A DNA stretch of 64,000 nt from Schistocephalus solidus (GCA_017591395.1 WEDG01001478.1:1-64000), one strand, 5' to 3'; numbered from the stretch's first letter, positions 31,836-45,549 are shown. Numbers and translations: made by a program. The notes: generated from the letters alone by a model not told the origin.

Positions 31836-33370
31836 CGGGGTTTTCACAAGTGGGTCAAAAACGTATTTCCGAGTTGAGTGATGGTACAGCAAAAAAGATT
31901 TGGACGAGATTCGGGATCGGCTCTTAAGGAGCTTTATAAACCTGCCAGAAGGGTAAAACAGCTACCTGCATTAGTCTAACTGTCAAGATGAAAGCTGAGA
32001 ATTTCCACAGGATTTTAAACAGCTACCAAATTTAGCATGCCTTAGGGACGTCCCATTTCTTGCGCAAGCCCTTCGTAGTGGCCGAGAAAATTGGTCACTT
32101 TCTCTCGAGGAGCCCGTAAAGAGTTGCGAAATCTGCCATGTAACACAGTCATGTGTGTCGAATCAAAGAATGTTCAAAAATAGATTCCATTATTAATCTT
32201 CGAAGGCCTTTTTTCCGCGCAAAGTGAAATAGTCATATTTAGGCGCGACTATGCGCATTAAAAGGATAAAACAGATGCAGGAACCTGAAATCCAACTTTA
32301 GTCTGAAGGCCTATTAACATATTCTAAAGTTATTAAAAACAAAGGGCCAGCTTGGTAAATTTCTGAGGTAAATAAATGACACATACTTTGCGCTAGGTGA
32401 GGGGGGGCAAGCCTATCCTACGGACAGTTATAAAAAAATGGCGTACCAAAGTCCGCGCCCTAACGTGTGATCCGGGAGTAATTGGGTGAGGCATTCTTTC
32501 ACCGCTAACCCTCCTACTACAATAAATTAACGCAGATGATGCTATCAGATGCTGCCTTAGTCATCCTGAGTCATCAGACTAAAAATAACATGCCCTTAGT
32601 AATGCCTATCTTGGGTTAATAGGGTCTTCTGCGCAGCACAATATAAATTAATCCCGGCCAGATTAAATGTTTCACTGTGCAAAGGGAGGTTGCAGCTTAT
32701 CAGTAAGGCTAATTCCAATTAACTCCATATAAATGCTGTTACGAACTGCGCAAAAATAGGATTCCGGAGGAGAAAGGCTGAAACATTGCTGAACATAACA
32801 GCATCTCCAGAGTAAAATTAAGCAGATCTCACGGTAAAATGAGGCCAGGGATTATTTTTGGGAAAAAATATTCTGTGGAAGCAGTCGGCGTAGCGTTAGA
32901 TCCGTTAAATTATAAAATTGTTCGTCTTCTTAAAAATCGTCGTTTTTGCAACAGATTCTGGATTAGTTGTTCTGCCTGCGAGCAGTCAGTTATCTAACGC
33001 TATGACCTCCAGCCTACCTATTTTATGCTACGATTTCGCCAAGGCATACGATTACTTAGCCGCAGGCACGTACGGTGACATTCAGCCTAACTGCCGAGTA
33101 ATTGTCACGCAAAGAGTAAAGGATGGTGATGAAATCGCGACAAATAATGACTCTAGTGTTGTGTAAGAAGTCACAATTGCATTAAAGTTGTTAAGCAGCG
33201 ATGTATGGAGGTATTTTAGGTAAATAGACATGTGCCTGCATGCAAATGCTCCGTTTTTGTGTCCACCTTAACATTTTTTGCAAATATCTGATCATCGAGT
33301 AAAGCTAAAGAACCTGAAAAATAAAGCTAAAATAATTATTGTTCCAGCGATGGGATCCTCATCCTCCTGC
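31836..33370. other. No recognised gene
   Basis: One 82-codon plus-strand open frame (32,918-33,166) without a known motif; otherwise no supported feature. Confidence 0.35.
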
Positions 33371-33818
<448 letters not shown>

Positions 33819-35085
33819 ACAAGCTTTTTCTTCTTTGGACCGTTGATGTGCCTTCATGGCAGATGCAAGGCGCGCGTATTTTAACGCAGTGCACTTGAAG
33901 TGGTGAGCTGCATGTGTAAGCGGCTACTTCACCGTCCGTATTTTTTAAGCGATTTTCTGCCTTTAGCATATGTAATCGGAGGATTTTCATGTTAGTCGGG
34001 AACACAAAAACGGTCTGAGAGTAAGCTAGGAAGGATACATGGCGTCTAGGGCTGTTGACTCTTACGATGCGATCACCGGATCAAGAAGTTCATTTGCCTG
34101 CCGTTTCGCCTTCTTCTTTGGACAATTGATGTGGAGCTCTCATCTTGTCTCGTAATCAACCGGATCGATGACTTCAAATAATCCCGACAGGCAGCAGTAC
34201 TTTGACTTCTGACCGAGTTGTCAGAGCAGTAAATCTAATGAGCAACTGTGCCAAGGTCAAAATCTTGCAGTTCTATATGCTCACTGATCGACTTGACCCT
34301 GATATAAACCTGGCTTTAAACTGTATGAGTGATGAACGTTTCCACTTTATGTCGACTCTGATTTCCAAAAGTGAATCTTTAGCCTTTTAAATTCGGTAAT
34401 TACGGTGAAACTTGAGAATATGGAATTTATTTTTTAGACTGCGTTGCTGATGCTATCAAGAAGCCATTATTATACTGCCATTTGCTGATGGAAAGAAGAC
34501 CGTAATCTCGTACCATAAGCGTGTACTTTTATCTCTTTTAGGCTGACAAATTATCCTGTGATTTATTTGGTTTGGCGAATATGGGGCCTCCCAAGTTGAC
34601 AAATGATGGCTACCCTAACAGCGGTAATAAAACGAGTAATGAAGAACTGGGGATTAGGTCGACTGCAGAAGGGATTACCATCGTTTGGCCGCATGTTTTT
34701 TAACCAACATGCAGTCTCCAACATGTCCCGATAAGGGATTTAGTATTCAAAATATTCAGCCGATAATGAACAAAAAAAGTCTCTCTAGAATGTGCTAATA
34801 GCTACGTCAAACACGCTTAGGGGAATTGTAGATGCGGCACAAAATACTCGCATCCTTGAACATTGATTTATATGCTTAAATGGCACAGACTTGAGTGAAT
34901 TTCGCTATGTGAGTTCTTTTCCGCAGTAATGAGACAGCTTCGGCGAACCAATGATAGTGAAATTAATTTGCATCACAAAACGAAAGGACCGCGAAAGGGT
35001 ATAGAAGGCTGCCCTCCTTTCTACTTCGATCATACTTGTGCAAATGATAACTGATATTACGGATTTTAACTTTTATTTAACCAGA
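33819..35085. other. No recognised gene; short duplicated word
   Basis: TTCTTCTTTGGAC followed by TTGATGTG occurs at about 33,826 and again at about 34,113, in the same orientation. Otherwise nothing is recognised. Confidence 0.35.
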
Positions 35086-35090
35086 GTTGC

Positions 35091-35160
35091 GAAAATTCCC
35101 CTCAGCGGATTTAGAAGACTACTTAGCGAGCATACGCATGCTTTCGATAAATTCTCATCG
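35091..35160 (-). repeat. Foldback family E fragment
   Basis: GCGAAAATTCCC, CTTAGCGAGCATACGCATG and CTTTCGATAAATTCTCATC match the E arm at 8.3 and 37.7 kb. It shows the outer end (GCGAAAATTCCC) also present at 11.40 kb. Confidence 0.5.
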
Positions 35161-35745
35161 TGCATAACCTAACTGTTTTTTGCCTTGTCCATCTTCCTTC
35201 CAACAGTCCTTTTCCTACTATGATTCTCGAATTTATATCATCATTCGTTTCCTGAAGGAGGACATGTTGCTTTCACGCCAACATATTTTGACTTTTGTTC
35301 GAGCCGTGTTCTCCTTACTGGGCTGCCAATGAACCATGCTTATAATTTTGCGTGATTAAGGCCAACCTGCTTTTTGTACAAAACTCGCTAGTTTGCGTTT
35401 TTGCGATGCCGAATGAAAAATGGTCATGTCTTGCGTTTCAAGTACGTTTCATTTTCTGAGATGCCCGATTTAACAAAAAATATGCAGGTTGGAGACAAAA
35501 TAAGCTTTCAACGAATCGGTCGGTTAAATATTTGCCCGAATATCTGATTAATGGGGAAGAAATGGGGCTGGAAATCTTCGTAAACAATGTCAGTTTGAAA
35601 GTGATCAGAGAATTGAGCCGGGCTAGTGTATAGCAACCTATTGGCAACAAAGACAGCGTGTCGTGTACGTTTCTCTGAGTCTGTGAGAGTAAACAGGAAA
35701 AAAACGAAGTAAGGATGCCAAATTCAAAAAAAACTTTTGTTAATC
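35161..35745. other. No recognisable feature
   Basis: No supported feature was seen. Confidence 0.35.
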
Positions 35746-35749
35746 ATTA

Positions 35750-36015
35750 ACTTGAGGTGAAGGGTTTACTTGAAGGTTAGGTTTAAGGTCAGAGTTGGGG
35801 TAAGAGGCATGATTAGCAAAGGGTTATCATAATTATCGTGTTAGCTGTAAGGTTTAGTTTTAAGGTAGGGCTAGGGTTAAGATTAAAGTGACAGCTTAGT
35901 TTAATGTCAGGGTTAGTGCTAGCGATGAGACACAGGTAAACTAACATTTCCTGCCACCTATTTTAGCAGGCGAGGCGGTTCCTATTCCCCTGTCCTGCAA
36001 AGGCGGCCAAAGAAG
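35750..36015. repeat. CCTAAC-rich repeat, family P, array inverted relative to the tail
   Basis: A decayed GGTTAG array (AGGTTAGGTTTAAGGTC, GGTAGGGCTAGGGTTAAG) occupies 35,770-35,920. The tail GGCGGTTCCTATTCCCC and TGTCCTGCAAAGGCGGCC follows in plus orientation. In other copies the array reads CCTAAC on the tail strand, so the two parts are rearranged here. Confidence 0.55.
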
Positions 36016-36139
36016 GCATCAATACTGAAAAGTAGCGTTTTCTATGCAGTTGGATCGCTTTATTAATCTTGGATGGCCCTGGCTGTCACCCAATGTCAGT
36101 TTTCCCCATTGTCTTTCACGCCTTATCAACTGCGAACTG

Positions 36140-36352
36140 GCTATACGCATGACCAACGGTCAGTCACAGGTCACTCACGGATCACTCAAAGGTGGGCAAA
36201 CCATTCGGTTACTCACTCACTCACTCGCTCACAGGTCACTCAAAGGTCACTCACAGGTGGGCAAACCATCCGGTAACTCACTCAATCAGGTCACTCAATC
36301 ACTCACAGGTCACTCACAGGTTACTCACAGGTGGGCAAACTATCCGGTTATG
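36140..36352 (+). repeat. Minisatellite of ACTCACAGGT-type units
   Basis: Variants of GGTCACTCACA alternate with three copies of a longer unit, GGTGGGCAAACYATYCGG followed by TTACTCACTCA or similar. Several frames are open across it only because of the repeat. Confidence 0.8.
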
Positions 36353-36844
36353 CTCTGGTAGCGACCATAAAAGAGAAAGGAACTTTTGAAAGTTATTAGG
36401 ACCAACTGAATGTACGAAAAATAAGCTGCGCTTCAAAACATGGGTTATTTGTGTAATATGAGGGAACAGTGGTCATCCACATGTTATCCACGTGGCTAAC
36501 TGCTTTGTGCAGACAAAGTCTTAGCACTGAATATGGAGCGGGGAGGTAGTTGCGCTTGTTGATTGAGGGCTGGACAACCATGTCCCGAGTAGTTCGCTGC
36601 TCACGTGGTAGTCGCCTCTAGAGGCCCATCACCACAACGTATGCAACCACATGCGATAAGCGTGGACGTCAATCATTTTGACAGGCACGCAGGCACCCAG
36701 CAACCGCATGGCAACTGCATACTGAAACATCTGGCCGCCCACCACATGCACCTATCCGCGATGCAATCGTGGGCTACCCATTGTGACAGACATTCAGTGG
36801 CCTCTAAATAATGCAAAACCTGGGCAATCCGATACCATTATTTA
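36353..36844. other. No recognisable feature
   Basis: No supported feature was seen. Confidence 0.35.
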
Positions 36845-36975
36845 ACTCTGTCTCTGAGAATGGATTCGAGTAAGAATCCGAAATGTCAACTAATAAAGCT
36901 CTTGTGCCAGTGGTTGTATCTTTCTCTTCGCGACTACTTGCTGAAACTCGCATGTTCACTTCTGATTGGAAATAA
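36845..36975 (+). ncRNA. Hammerhead-like motif, family C, with a perfect stem II
   Basis: CUGAGAA (core decayed), U, stem II arms GGAUUC and GAAUCC (36,862-36,867 and 36,874-36,879), GAA, AUGU and C at 36,887. AATAAAGCTCTTGTGCCAGT follows, as at 37.93 kb. The core mutations make it inactive, but it shows the stem II of the family. Confidence 0.45.
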
Positions 36976-37669
36976 TACTCAGTAAGTTGGCAATAACTGA
37001 TGGATTTCAGTTCAGATATGCATATCAAATTTGGGACCGATCCTAATAAGTCTTGTTACGAAGGATTCATTACAAGTCAGTGTATTACTTTCTTTAGAAA
37101 TTGAAACGAAGCAGTCTTAAAAACTGTTGCTGAGCCTAATGGCTCGCTATCAAACATCCCGAGTTTATCGCCTACCCTCGGCTAGTCGGAATCAGACACC
37201 ACATTGCGATATGAACTACCAGATTTCCTGACTGTAAGAAAGTTTACAGGCAGGAAACTTCACGGTTTCTTTCCGGTGTTTTTATTTTAGTTAAAATTAA
37301 AGGAATTCATGCGGAGCAGGTGAAAAGTAATGTAATGCCGTTTTCACACATGCATGAAATTTGAAGTTAAGAACCCACATGGTACCACAGTCGATACTGC
37401 TGAAGTTCAAGTCAAAATACTTGTCCGCAATCAACAACCTTCGGATATGAGGAGAGAAAGCTTCTCAAAGTTGGCTTTTACGTTATTTTGCATAGTCCTA
37501 TCATAGTCAAAGGACCGAAAGGAAAGATGCTTCTATGGACACCAAGGACAGACACCTCAGTTGACGCCACTCAAATTGTGTACAGTCATAAGATGAGACG
37601 AGGAAGATGGACGAATTCTGCCACGAAAGCGTTCTTATACACCCCAATATAATTGAAATGCTCAATACT
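36976..37669. other. No recognisable feature
   Basis: Only short open frames and no repeat that I could match. Confidence 0.35.
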
Positions 37670-38240
37670 ACTTTAAAAATTCAACAGACAATTTGGCAAG
37701 CATACGTTTGCATTGGAAATATTATCTTTAGGCCTTTAAATTTACAAAGCTTTGTAACCAAGTCAAATAGGCAAGCAACTAGAAAAAATTATGCGGTTGT
37801 CAGGGTGGGGTAGGGGGAGATGTGGGAGGAAACACAATTGCAGTCAGTCATGTAGAAGAGCTTTATGGGCCTGACGTTTCTCATTCGCTCTTTCTCTCTC
37901 TCCCTAGAGGGGTACGTGAGAGAATCCGAAACGACAGGTTAATCAAGTTCTTGTGCCAGTGATCATGTCTCCCTCGTCTCGACTACTACCTGGAACTGGC
38001 GTCTTCGCTTCTATTAGCAACTTTCAGTTGGTCTTCTGACCTGCCTCGGGGTTAGTGCCCACCGGGACAACTGCGGGCGCCTAAATTGGTGGCTATGGGC
38101 CATGGTAACTGCGGTGCCTGAATTAAGTCCCTTTGGGCGCAGAGAATCAGTTTGCGGAACCTGCTTGCAGCTGCAAAGGCCTGATGAGAATTTATCAAAA
38201 GCAAACGGATGCTTGCCAAATTATCTTTTGAAATTTTCAA
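37670..38240. mobile_element. Composite foldback element: inverted E arms around family C and G blocks
   Basis: The left E arm (37,676-37,800: AACAGACAATTTGGCAAGC, ACGGTTGTC... in part, CAGGGTGGGG) faces a right E arm (38,177-38,240: AAAGGCCTGATGAGAATTT, CTTGCCAAATTATCTTTTG). Between them lie a minus-strand scrap of family C (GAAACGTCAGGCCCATAAAG at about 37,868-37,887), a plus-strand family C block (GAATCCGAAACGACAGG, GTTCTTGTGCCAGTGATC) and block G (38,050-38,175), shared with 8.5 kb. The right arm retains the E core CUGAUGAGAAUUUAUC but GAAA has become AAAA. No ORF is recognised. Confidence 0.5.
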
Positions 38241-38424
38241 TGGAAATTTTTAGCAAGTACTTAAAATAGATCAGTTTTAAAACTGTCCTCCACGCAGTTA
38301 TCCATTACAGCGCGGACCTCGTGATTGATCATATGAATAGAGTTCCGACATGAATTCCTTCGTTCTCAAACGATTTTCACCGTAATAAGGTAACCCTGTG
38401 TTAATTTTCTGGAAGGTTTAATAC

Positions 38425-38560
38425 TGCCGTGTCCTAACTCTAACCCAAACAGGAATCCTACGCTTAACCACAACCTTCAATTAATTCAGCCCTGTAAGTT
38501 CCCTGTTAGTTTGCGCAAAGCCACATGTACTATGGGGGGTTCCTGTTTCTAAATGAGCAG
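38425..38560 (+). repeat. CCTAAC-rich repeat, family P, short copy
   Basis: A short array (CCTAACTCTAACCC) and tail words TTGCGCAAAGCCACATGTAC and GGGGGTTCCTGTTTCT. Confidence 0.5.
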
Positions 38561-41500
38561 TGTTCAACGTATTTTTATTTGACAGCATAACCTGTGGAAA
38601 AATGATGTGAATTTTGTTTAAATTGCATATTCTTTACAAACAGACTAGGAGTATTTAATGCCTTAATGCAGTAACTAGTACATCGTAATAAAGTATGCAT
38701 TTAGTATCGCAGAAATAGTTCTGCGTTGACGTCAGGAAACTTGTTACAGTCCTCACACCTGGTAGGCAACGTTTATTTTTATGATGTTACGGAATGATTT
38801 AAAAATAGGCTATTGAAAAACCAGAAACATTTTAACTTATGTCAGTTGCATGCCTTAGTACGAACTCTAGCGTCTTAATGAAATACTTGACAGGCCGGAC
38901 GACACACTGAGCGGAAATCCACATCCCTCGTAGGACACTGAGAGGCGAAATTGTTTTTCTAAACTCTGACGCATAAAAAGCACTGGTTAAACTTCCAGAA
39001 AAATAAACAGGGGCAAAAATGGCCCTTTTTGTCATAATCACGCCCAGCTGCATAGTGAAGTTATCACCTCCGACTCAAGTCACCCTTACAACATTGTACT
39101 AACGCGCTCCTATCATTTCGACCGAAAAGGGGAACATTTAATAGTCTCGTGTAGCATGTTTGAAGGATCGGCAGATGTTTGACTGTAACGAACATACCGT
39201 TTTTTGAAATACAACGGTACTGTACAGCTCCAAGGTAGACAATTCCATGTTGATTCAACAATCAGGCCTAAAATATCACATTTTATCCTATAGAAATGGA
39301 AAATAATTCAAAGCAAGCTCCTGTTAGGGTTTGAAGTTGATTTGAACGCATAATATTTCACTGTTTTTTTTACACGATAGGTTTGGTCTCCTGGTTATGT
39401 TGTCGTAAATGTTGAGCAAATGTGGTTGCTGGGAGTGTCTGGTAGATAACCGAGGGGCAAATTTAATTTTCTATTAAAATCTAGCAAAACATAAAGGCTT
39501 TTTTTCACCTTAACCATCTGAATTTCTACCAAGACGGTTTGTTCCCAGCGTGGAAGTACACCTACTTCAATTAAAGAGCGGGCTTTAATCGTCTAGCATA
39601 AAGCAAGACGCCTGGCAAACCGTGGGTCAAATTTTGTCAGTTAGATAATGGTGAAATTTACTAAAACCAGTTACGAGTGCTTCTTAACATGAACAAGCAT
39701 TGTGACTTTGCCCAGTTTAAGGATCAGACAGAACCAAAATGAAATCCGGCAGCACTTTAAAAGAAAGCAACTTTTAAAAATATCTAGGATGATCGCTTTC
39801 CTCGCATAATCAGCAATTAGCACGCTGCAGTCAGGATTCATCGGCGAATGCCATTCTTATGTAAGCCTGAATATTTCCTGGCCACTTTGAGGTGAATGAA
39901 TCCTCCATCAGTTCTTAAAACGCTCTAAGTCAAAAGTGCTTGTTAAGCAACCGTCACATATCCGAATATCAAGTATCCGCCTTGGGTCGATGTGGGATTG
40001 GCTGTTGATGGGGATTGATCCAGGTACCCCCATTTCGGTTTCCATCATCTTTACGAGGGATAATTTTTGATTGTTCATTGGCAGTCATCATGTATTTTAG
40101 ACCCGGAGCATAATGATTTAATGAAAGTGCTCATCCTCTTCCAGCAAACGGATTTGATCGAAGCCCGTATGTTCTCCAAATATTTCTGATTTTGGCTGGC
40201 ATGTGGCTAGAACGTTGCTCAATGCTTAAATGAATCGCACTTTAACCTCATTCGTCAAGCGTGGAGTTGTGGTATCCGTGGTCAAATTCCATCACAACCG
40301 GCTTTTTTATTTGCCAAGTAACACAGCTCATGGCTTAATTAGTCGTCAGAATGCAACCTTGTGCCAATGTAATCCAGAAGGTAGAACGGAAATGTTAATT
40401 TATTGCCTTTATCAGAATAGATAAGTAAATATTAACATCCTGCCAATAATTGTAGAGATTATGATTCAAAAGAGTGGCTAAAACGATACGAATTCTAAGT
40501 TATACATGTTGTAGGTTGCGAAATCAGGCACCCAGCAAGTATTGCATCCTGGTTTACGGTTGATTGCGAACAGACAGAGACAGCCAATATAAAGGTCAAT
40601 TTATTTTGTCGATAACAGTTCGATACTAAAGGAACGATGATGTGCATGCGGCCTGCTTCGTCAAACTGACATCGCAGATACTCACACAAAGCTCCACATA
40701 TGTTTTGCCGTTATTCTACCGTTTCTTGACAGCTAAGAGGGCTTCGATTGATCAGAGTCATGACTGCTGCCATTCAGAATGCAACTTAAGGTTCAGACTG
40801 CGTAATTTATGTCATTGTCACTCCCCAAGGCGTAGATAATTATTGTCTGAGATTCGAAGAAGATAGATACAGCAAATCCATGTAAGACACAAGTAAGTTC
40901 TAAAGATTCACCCTCCAGTTGCAGTCTGATGAGAAGGACAAAAAAATATTTGAATTTTCCTCGCAAATCGTCCACTTATTATTGTTAAAACAATTATAAA
41001 CTTATTTCACTAATCAATACTACCAGCATCGCGATGAAGCGCGAATTCCCCCAACTTATCTATGCTCTCAACTTTACTGAGTAAAACAAACGAGAAAACG
41101 GCAAATTAAATTTTGTTCAGTAACTAAAAGCATATTATGCAAATAACTTTGAAACTGCGGTCGAATGAAGACTAAAGTTATCTGGGCTGACGGTTAGCTG
41201 TTGGAGAGTACACGGATCTATTTCAATTTCCTTAGCCATGACTTGGAAAGAGTGGGCAATCGTTGTTCCTTTTGGCGCAATCACTTCAGAGTTTGTCTTA
41301 TTCCAACCTGCACAGATGAGGTCAGATTTCATCTCGAGGTATGACGTATTTTCACCAGTGCAAGAAGGTTTATGCGGTTCCTGCTGGCCTCTAGCCAATT
41401 TGAGAAAATGCGTGGAATATTATTTTGCTGTGATTGAAAATTTTAAAGGCCTACCTCCTTAAAGACCGTGACCCTGTAACAAAACGACCAGAGCGCATCG

Positions 41501-42135
41501 TAAGAAAGCACTATCACAAGCCAATGGACCATTTTGTAGGGCACCGATTTTAATTCTACCTTAAAAATACCCAGATGAAAAGTCTTCATTGCTCAGTCAG
41601 GGTAACGTCCTCGCTTCAGTGAAACTCGGCCGCTTCGGAATAGGTCATTCGTGCTACTCGTCCTTTGTTCCTTCGTCTGGTGGCAGTCTTTTATCAACTT
41701 CTGGGTTTTACTTCACACTAAGGTTCATGTAAAGATGTACAAAATGAGCTCTAGAAGATGTCTCTGTCCCAGATGTCTATATGAAACTATAAGGATTCAA
41801 AATAAGAGAAAAAGGGAAACATAGCCTGAACAGAAGCTGCTGGTTGTCTGGATTACTCTCCTTTTCTTCTCTCCCCACTTTTGTCTATAGTTTATCATCT
41901 CATCATAAAATTCAGAGAATTTGGAAATGATGTTTCTTTATATGCTTCTAATTGATGCCTCCTTTACAATGGGGACGCCATTTAGCAGTACTTTCATAAC
42001 AACGATTAGTCATAATCGCATAAATGCCCCCTCCCCCCAATTGAACTCTAGAATAGAAACACCCACCACAGAAAAGATGTGGCCAAGCGTTAAAATTCAG
42101 GAAGGGCGCATAGTCCCGTATCCTATCAACTACAT
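38561..42135. other. No recognised gene
   Basis: Largest stretch without a feature. It holds only open frames of 60-90 codons with no known motif, and I could match none of it to other repeats in the window. Host intergenic or intronic DNA is likely. Confidence 0.35.
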
Positions 42136-42139
42136 TAAG

Positions 42140-42715
42140 CGTTTGAAGCAAGCACGGTGCGCTAAAAGCCGTAGCCTCGAAGGCTGCCAGTGAAGGGGAT
42201 AACTCCAACCGCGTGGTTGTGGCCGACTGACGGGCTGAGATTCGGACTTAAAGGGCTCCTTCATAATGTGGCCTTTATTACACTTCCAACCCCTGGGATC
42301 CGATCCACCAGTTCAACCGTCGTAGTCCGACGATGCCCACCGTATGACTGACAGTATGTTGGCGCCGGGATGGTATCTAACGCTGGATTGTAGTGAGAGC
42401 AGACTTTCGCGGCATCTACCTCACTCGTGGTTCTACCCCCCCCCCCAACTGGACCCGATATCAAGATAGAGTCGAAAAGCTTCGAGGTGGGAGGATCTCA
42501 TGCAGGCGTGGCAGCTCGCTCAGGGCAGTTCCGACCGCACTGGCCACATGCGCCATCTCCCACCTCCGGGCTTTTGGGTCTTGTCATGTCATCGGACACA
42601 GGCGGGGACCGGGCTGGGGGAGAAATTACGGGTAATGCAGCGCACGTCTTATCTTACTATAATATAACTCACGCACAAGTCACCACATGTGCTTGCAGTG
42701 AAACAACTGGTGCAC
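42140..42715 (+). repeat. GC-rich repeat family A copy
   Basis: Shares with 16.6-17.0 kb: GGTGCGCTAAAAGCCG, CTCCTTC.TAATGTGGCCTTTAT in parts, CATCTCCCACCTCCGG and ACGCACAAGTCACCA. A run of 11 C lies near 42,438. Open frames on both strands across it are by-products of base composition. Confidence 0.55.
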
Positions 42716-42724
42716 ATAGTCGAA

Positions 42725-42920
42725 CTAGGTCATTAACGCCAACCCAAACCTTATTTCTAACCGTATCTTTAAAATTTCCTCAAATTAAGCCTATCTTACT
42801 TCTGAATCTCATCCTACCCTTTGACTTAACTGTGAATCTACCATAACCCTAAAACTAAGCATAACTTAAACACTGACCTTAACCATAATTAACGAAATGG
42901 AATTCCTATTTCCTATGTAC
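42725..42920 (+). repeat. CCTAAC-rich repeat, family P, eroded copy
   Basis: Decayed array (CATAACCCTAAAACTAAGC, CTGACCTTAACC) directly after family A; the tail is reduced to GGAATTCCTATTTCCTATG. Confidence 0.4.
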
Positions 42921-44904
42921 AAGAAACGAGGGAATCTTTGAAATAAGCTGGAATTCTCTTCACATAAGAAATTATAATTTTTCTTCTACCACACTGCATC
43001 GAAATCATTGGTTTGACATGGATTTGCCGACCAGTCTATCCGTGGTGTATAGCTTCGCCGCAGGTTGAATAAGTGGACTGAAGGTAAGTACTTAGAATGA
43101 CTAAAATCACGACTTACTTATGCATGTCGACATATTACACGGTCAGGGGATGTCAACCACATAAGCCAGAGGTACCTATTTTTCGATTTGCAAAAAGGGG
43201 CTTGCATTAGAAAAGGGGATTTTTGTTGATTTGCCATGTATTTATTTCATGAGGGCTGAAATTTAAGCAAGTATGGCTACACAGTATCGCAACCAAACTG
43301 AGCGTCTGACCTGCAGCGTTTCATGCAAAGGTAAAACCTTTTTGCCTGATTGGTTGATGTTTATTGGAGCGTGCGAAGAAGATCAAATGTAACTTAAACT
43401 GCAACTGTAATTACATCTTCCTTCTGTCCCTCAATGAGGTGATGTCCTACCTGCTGGTGCATTCTCTGTCTCTAGCAGGCCCCATTCGAAGATGTCAAAC
43501 GGTCAACTGTTTCTGGTGGGCCTATTAAAAACGCCTTGAGATGGACTGCTTCTGTGAGCATGTTGGAGGTTATTTCCTACACGTTGTCAGACGTCACTTC
43601 TAGGTTGCTGAATCCCACCTTCCTTTAGGTCACCAGCCATTCAGAAACGTACAGTAGCTGCCCTACCTCATGAAAGCTGATAGATTTCAAAAGAAAGGGT
43701 CTGTTACACGAGATCAGCCCGAGCTGCAGTAAGGAAGCGACCAACCATAAAAAGAAGGCATTTTGTGGTTTACAAGGTAATATTACGTTGTTTTTAAATA
43801 CTATTGATTTTAAGAAAAGCGGCAAATTCCGAAAACGAAAGACCTCGGTGTAACTAATCAACCAGAAGTTTTAAATGCACAGGTTGTTTGCCCATGTAAA
43901 AAAGATTAAAAAAAGCATCACCAGTCGAATTACGCTTGAAAATGGTTCTCTAGTGTATATTCAACGGAATTAGTCTTCCAGATTGTGAGTAATGGAACGT
44001 GTGGCCGTTATTAAGCACTATAAATTTTCGGTTTATATTCCAATACGGTTTCAAGAGAATTGGCATTTTTTTCCGTTTGTACATTGTTTAAGATGCGTTT
44101 GACTAAGCCAAACAGCATTTCGCTTGATTGCGCGGACCGGAACGTCACAGGCTCACATGCTGACAGGCCGGTCGCTGACTAATAATTTTAAATTTAATTG
44201 TCACGTGCAATCGTAAACGTACGATTTTGTTTATATCAAATGAAACTTCCTTTTTTAAATTTCTTTATAAGTATTTTGGGTGTTCAATTTTTAAAGCTGG
44301 ATCTTTCCTTGTTTTGCTGAAAACGTTGCTATTTCTCATGTGTACGTTTACGTAAATTTCGTGACCGCAAAACCATTTTTCCGTTCACTGAAGATACATA
44401 TGGAAATATTTTTCCTATATTAATGTTCGTTCATCCTAAATTGAACAGGAATAAAATGTTTTATCTGTAGCTTTTAATAACGTACGAAAATTCCTGGATT
44501 ACAATAATCGTTGCATGTGGTCTTTTGGTCCCGTTTTCCTTTCAGTTAACAGACCACAAGTGGAATCGTCATTAGTAAACAGCTTTTTCTGCATCAATTT
44601 AATTGAACAAAAAATAATAACACCATCAAATATGAGCAGGACTATCACCTAAAATTTTGCTGTTGACATTTCATGAGTTCAGTGAAACCTTTTTACCTTG
44701 CTTTATAAGTAAAATATCGGTGGGTGTCACTTCCAACGTTTTTTTAAAAATGCGCTTAAGTTTGACGATGAACTTAGATCTATGCAGATAGTAGTTGAGA
44801 AGAAAACAAACATTTAATTGCCGAACAGGAAATAATCCCACTGAGCCCCTGAGACCCTTAACTTACTGTACATCTAGCTTTGCAACACAAATATTCTGAT
44901 GTTT
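42921..44904. other. No recognised gene
   Basis: AT-rich, short open frames only, no matched repeat. Confidence 0.35.
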
Positions 44905-44992
44905 AACCCCGAGGCACAACGGAATGAGTCAGTCCCTTAACCGATCGATGAGTGCGCATCTACCACATATATATATATATATATATATATAT
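44905..44992 (+). mobile_element. SINE family S tail fragment ending in (AT)n
   Basis: CCCCGAGGCACAACGGAATG, AGTCAGTCCCTTAACCGAT and CGATGAGTGCGCATC match the SINE tail; an (AT)n tract (44,967-44,991) follows, abutting the foldback element. Confidence 0.55.
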
Positions 44993-45107
44993 CGCAGAAA
45001 TAATTTCTGAAATTAATAAGTGCAGGACATGGAGTCAGGGGATTCGACATGAATTTTTAGCGTCCAAACCCGAAATTTCAATGAACATTTGGGTCGATGA
45101 CAATCAA

Positions 45108-45205
45108 CCTAGCTAAAAGCCCAGACACGTGTTTCGCCGATGTTTCTGCTGCTGCGTGAAACAGCAACGAGGGGTTCGGCTCCTCAGTGGATCCCCCAGC
45201 GTTCT
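45108..45205 (-). ncRNA. Hammerhead-like ribozyme motif, family H, minus-strand copy
   Basis: Minus strand: CUGAGGA, stem II closed by GCCG and CGGC with a large inner hairpin (GCUG... CAGC), GAA, the 8-nt palindrome ACACGUGU, C, then UGGG. UGGG pairs with AUCCA-type sequence just 5' of the core (U-A, G-C, G-C, G-U). The core, the canonical G-C closing pair of stem II and the cleavage base are all intact. This is the most complete ribozyme-like copy in the window. Confidence 0.6.
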
Positions 45206-45549
45206 CTATGCGGTTTTTGGAATATAATTTGCTGTGTCACGCAGCAGCAGAAACATCGGCGAAACAGGTGTCTGGGCTTTTAGCTAGTATCTAGGTCGAA
45301 AGTACGGTATAACGTCTTTGTCATATAAGATTCATATTACTTATAGTTCTACTTGTTTGTAGAATGGGCATTACGTGGTTATTTCCACAGTGGTTGATTG
45401 TCTTCGACCCAAATGTTCATTTAAATTTCGGGTCTGACGCTAAAAAGTCATGTCCGAATCCCCTGACTCCATGTCCTGCACTCAATAATTTCAGAAATTA
45501 ATTTCCACGATTATTCTCTGGAGTCCATATACCAGAAACCGCATAGAGA

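Noticed and set aside
36044..36389. Overlapping frames across the ACTCACAGGT minisatellite
   Set aside because: Three overlapping frames with the same repeated motifs show that the repeat, not selection, keeps them open.
40925..40955. CTGATGAGAAGGAC as a hammerhead core
   Set aside because: No GAAA with a pairable stem III or stem I follows.
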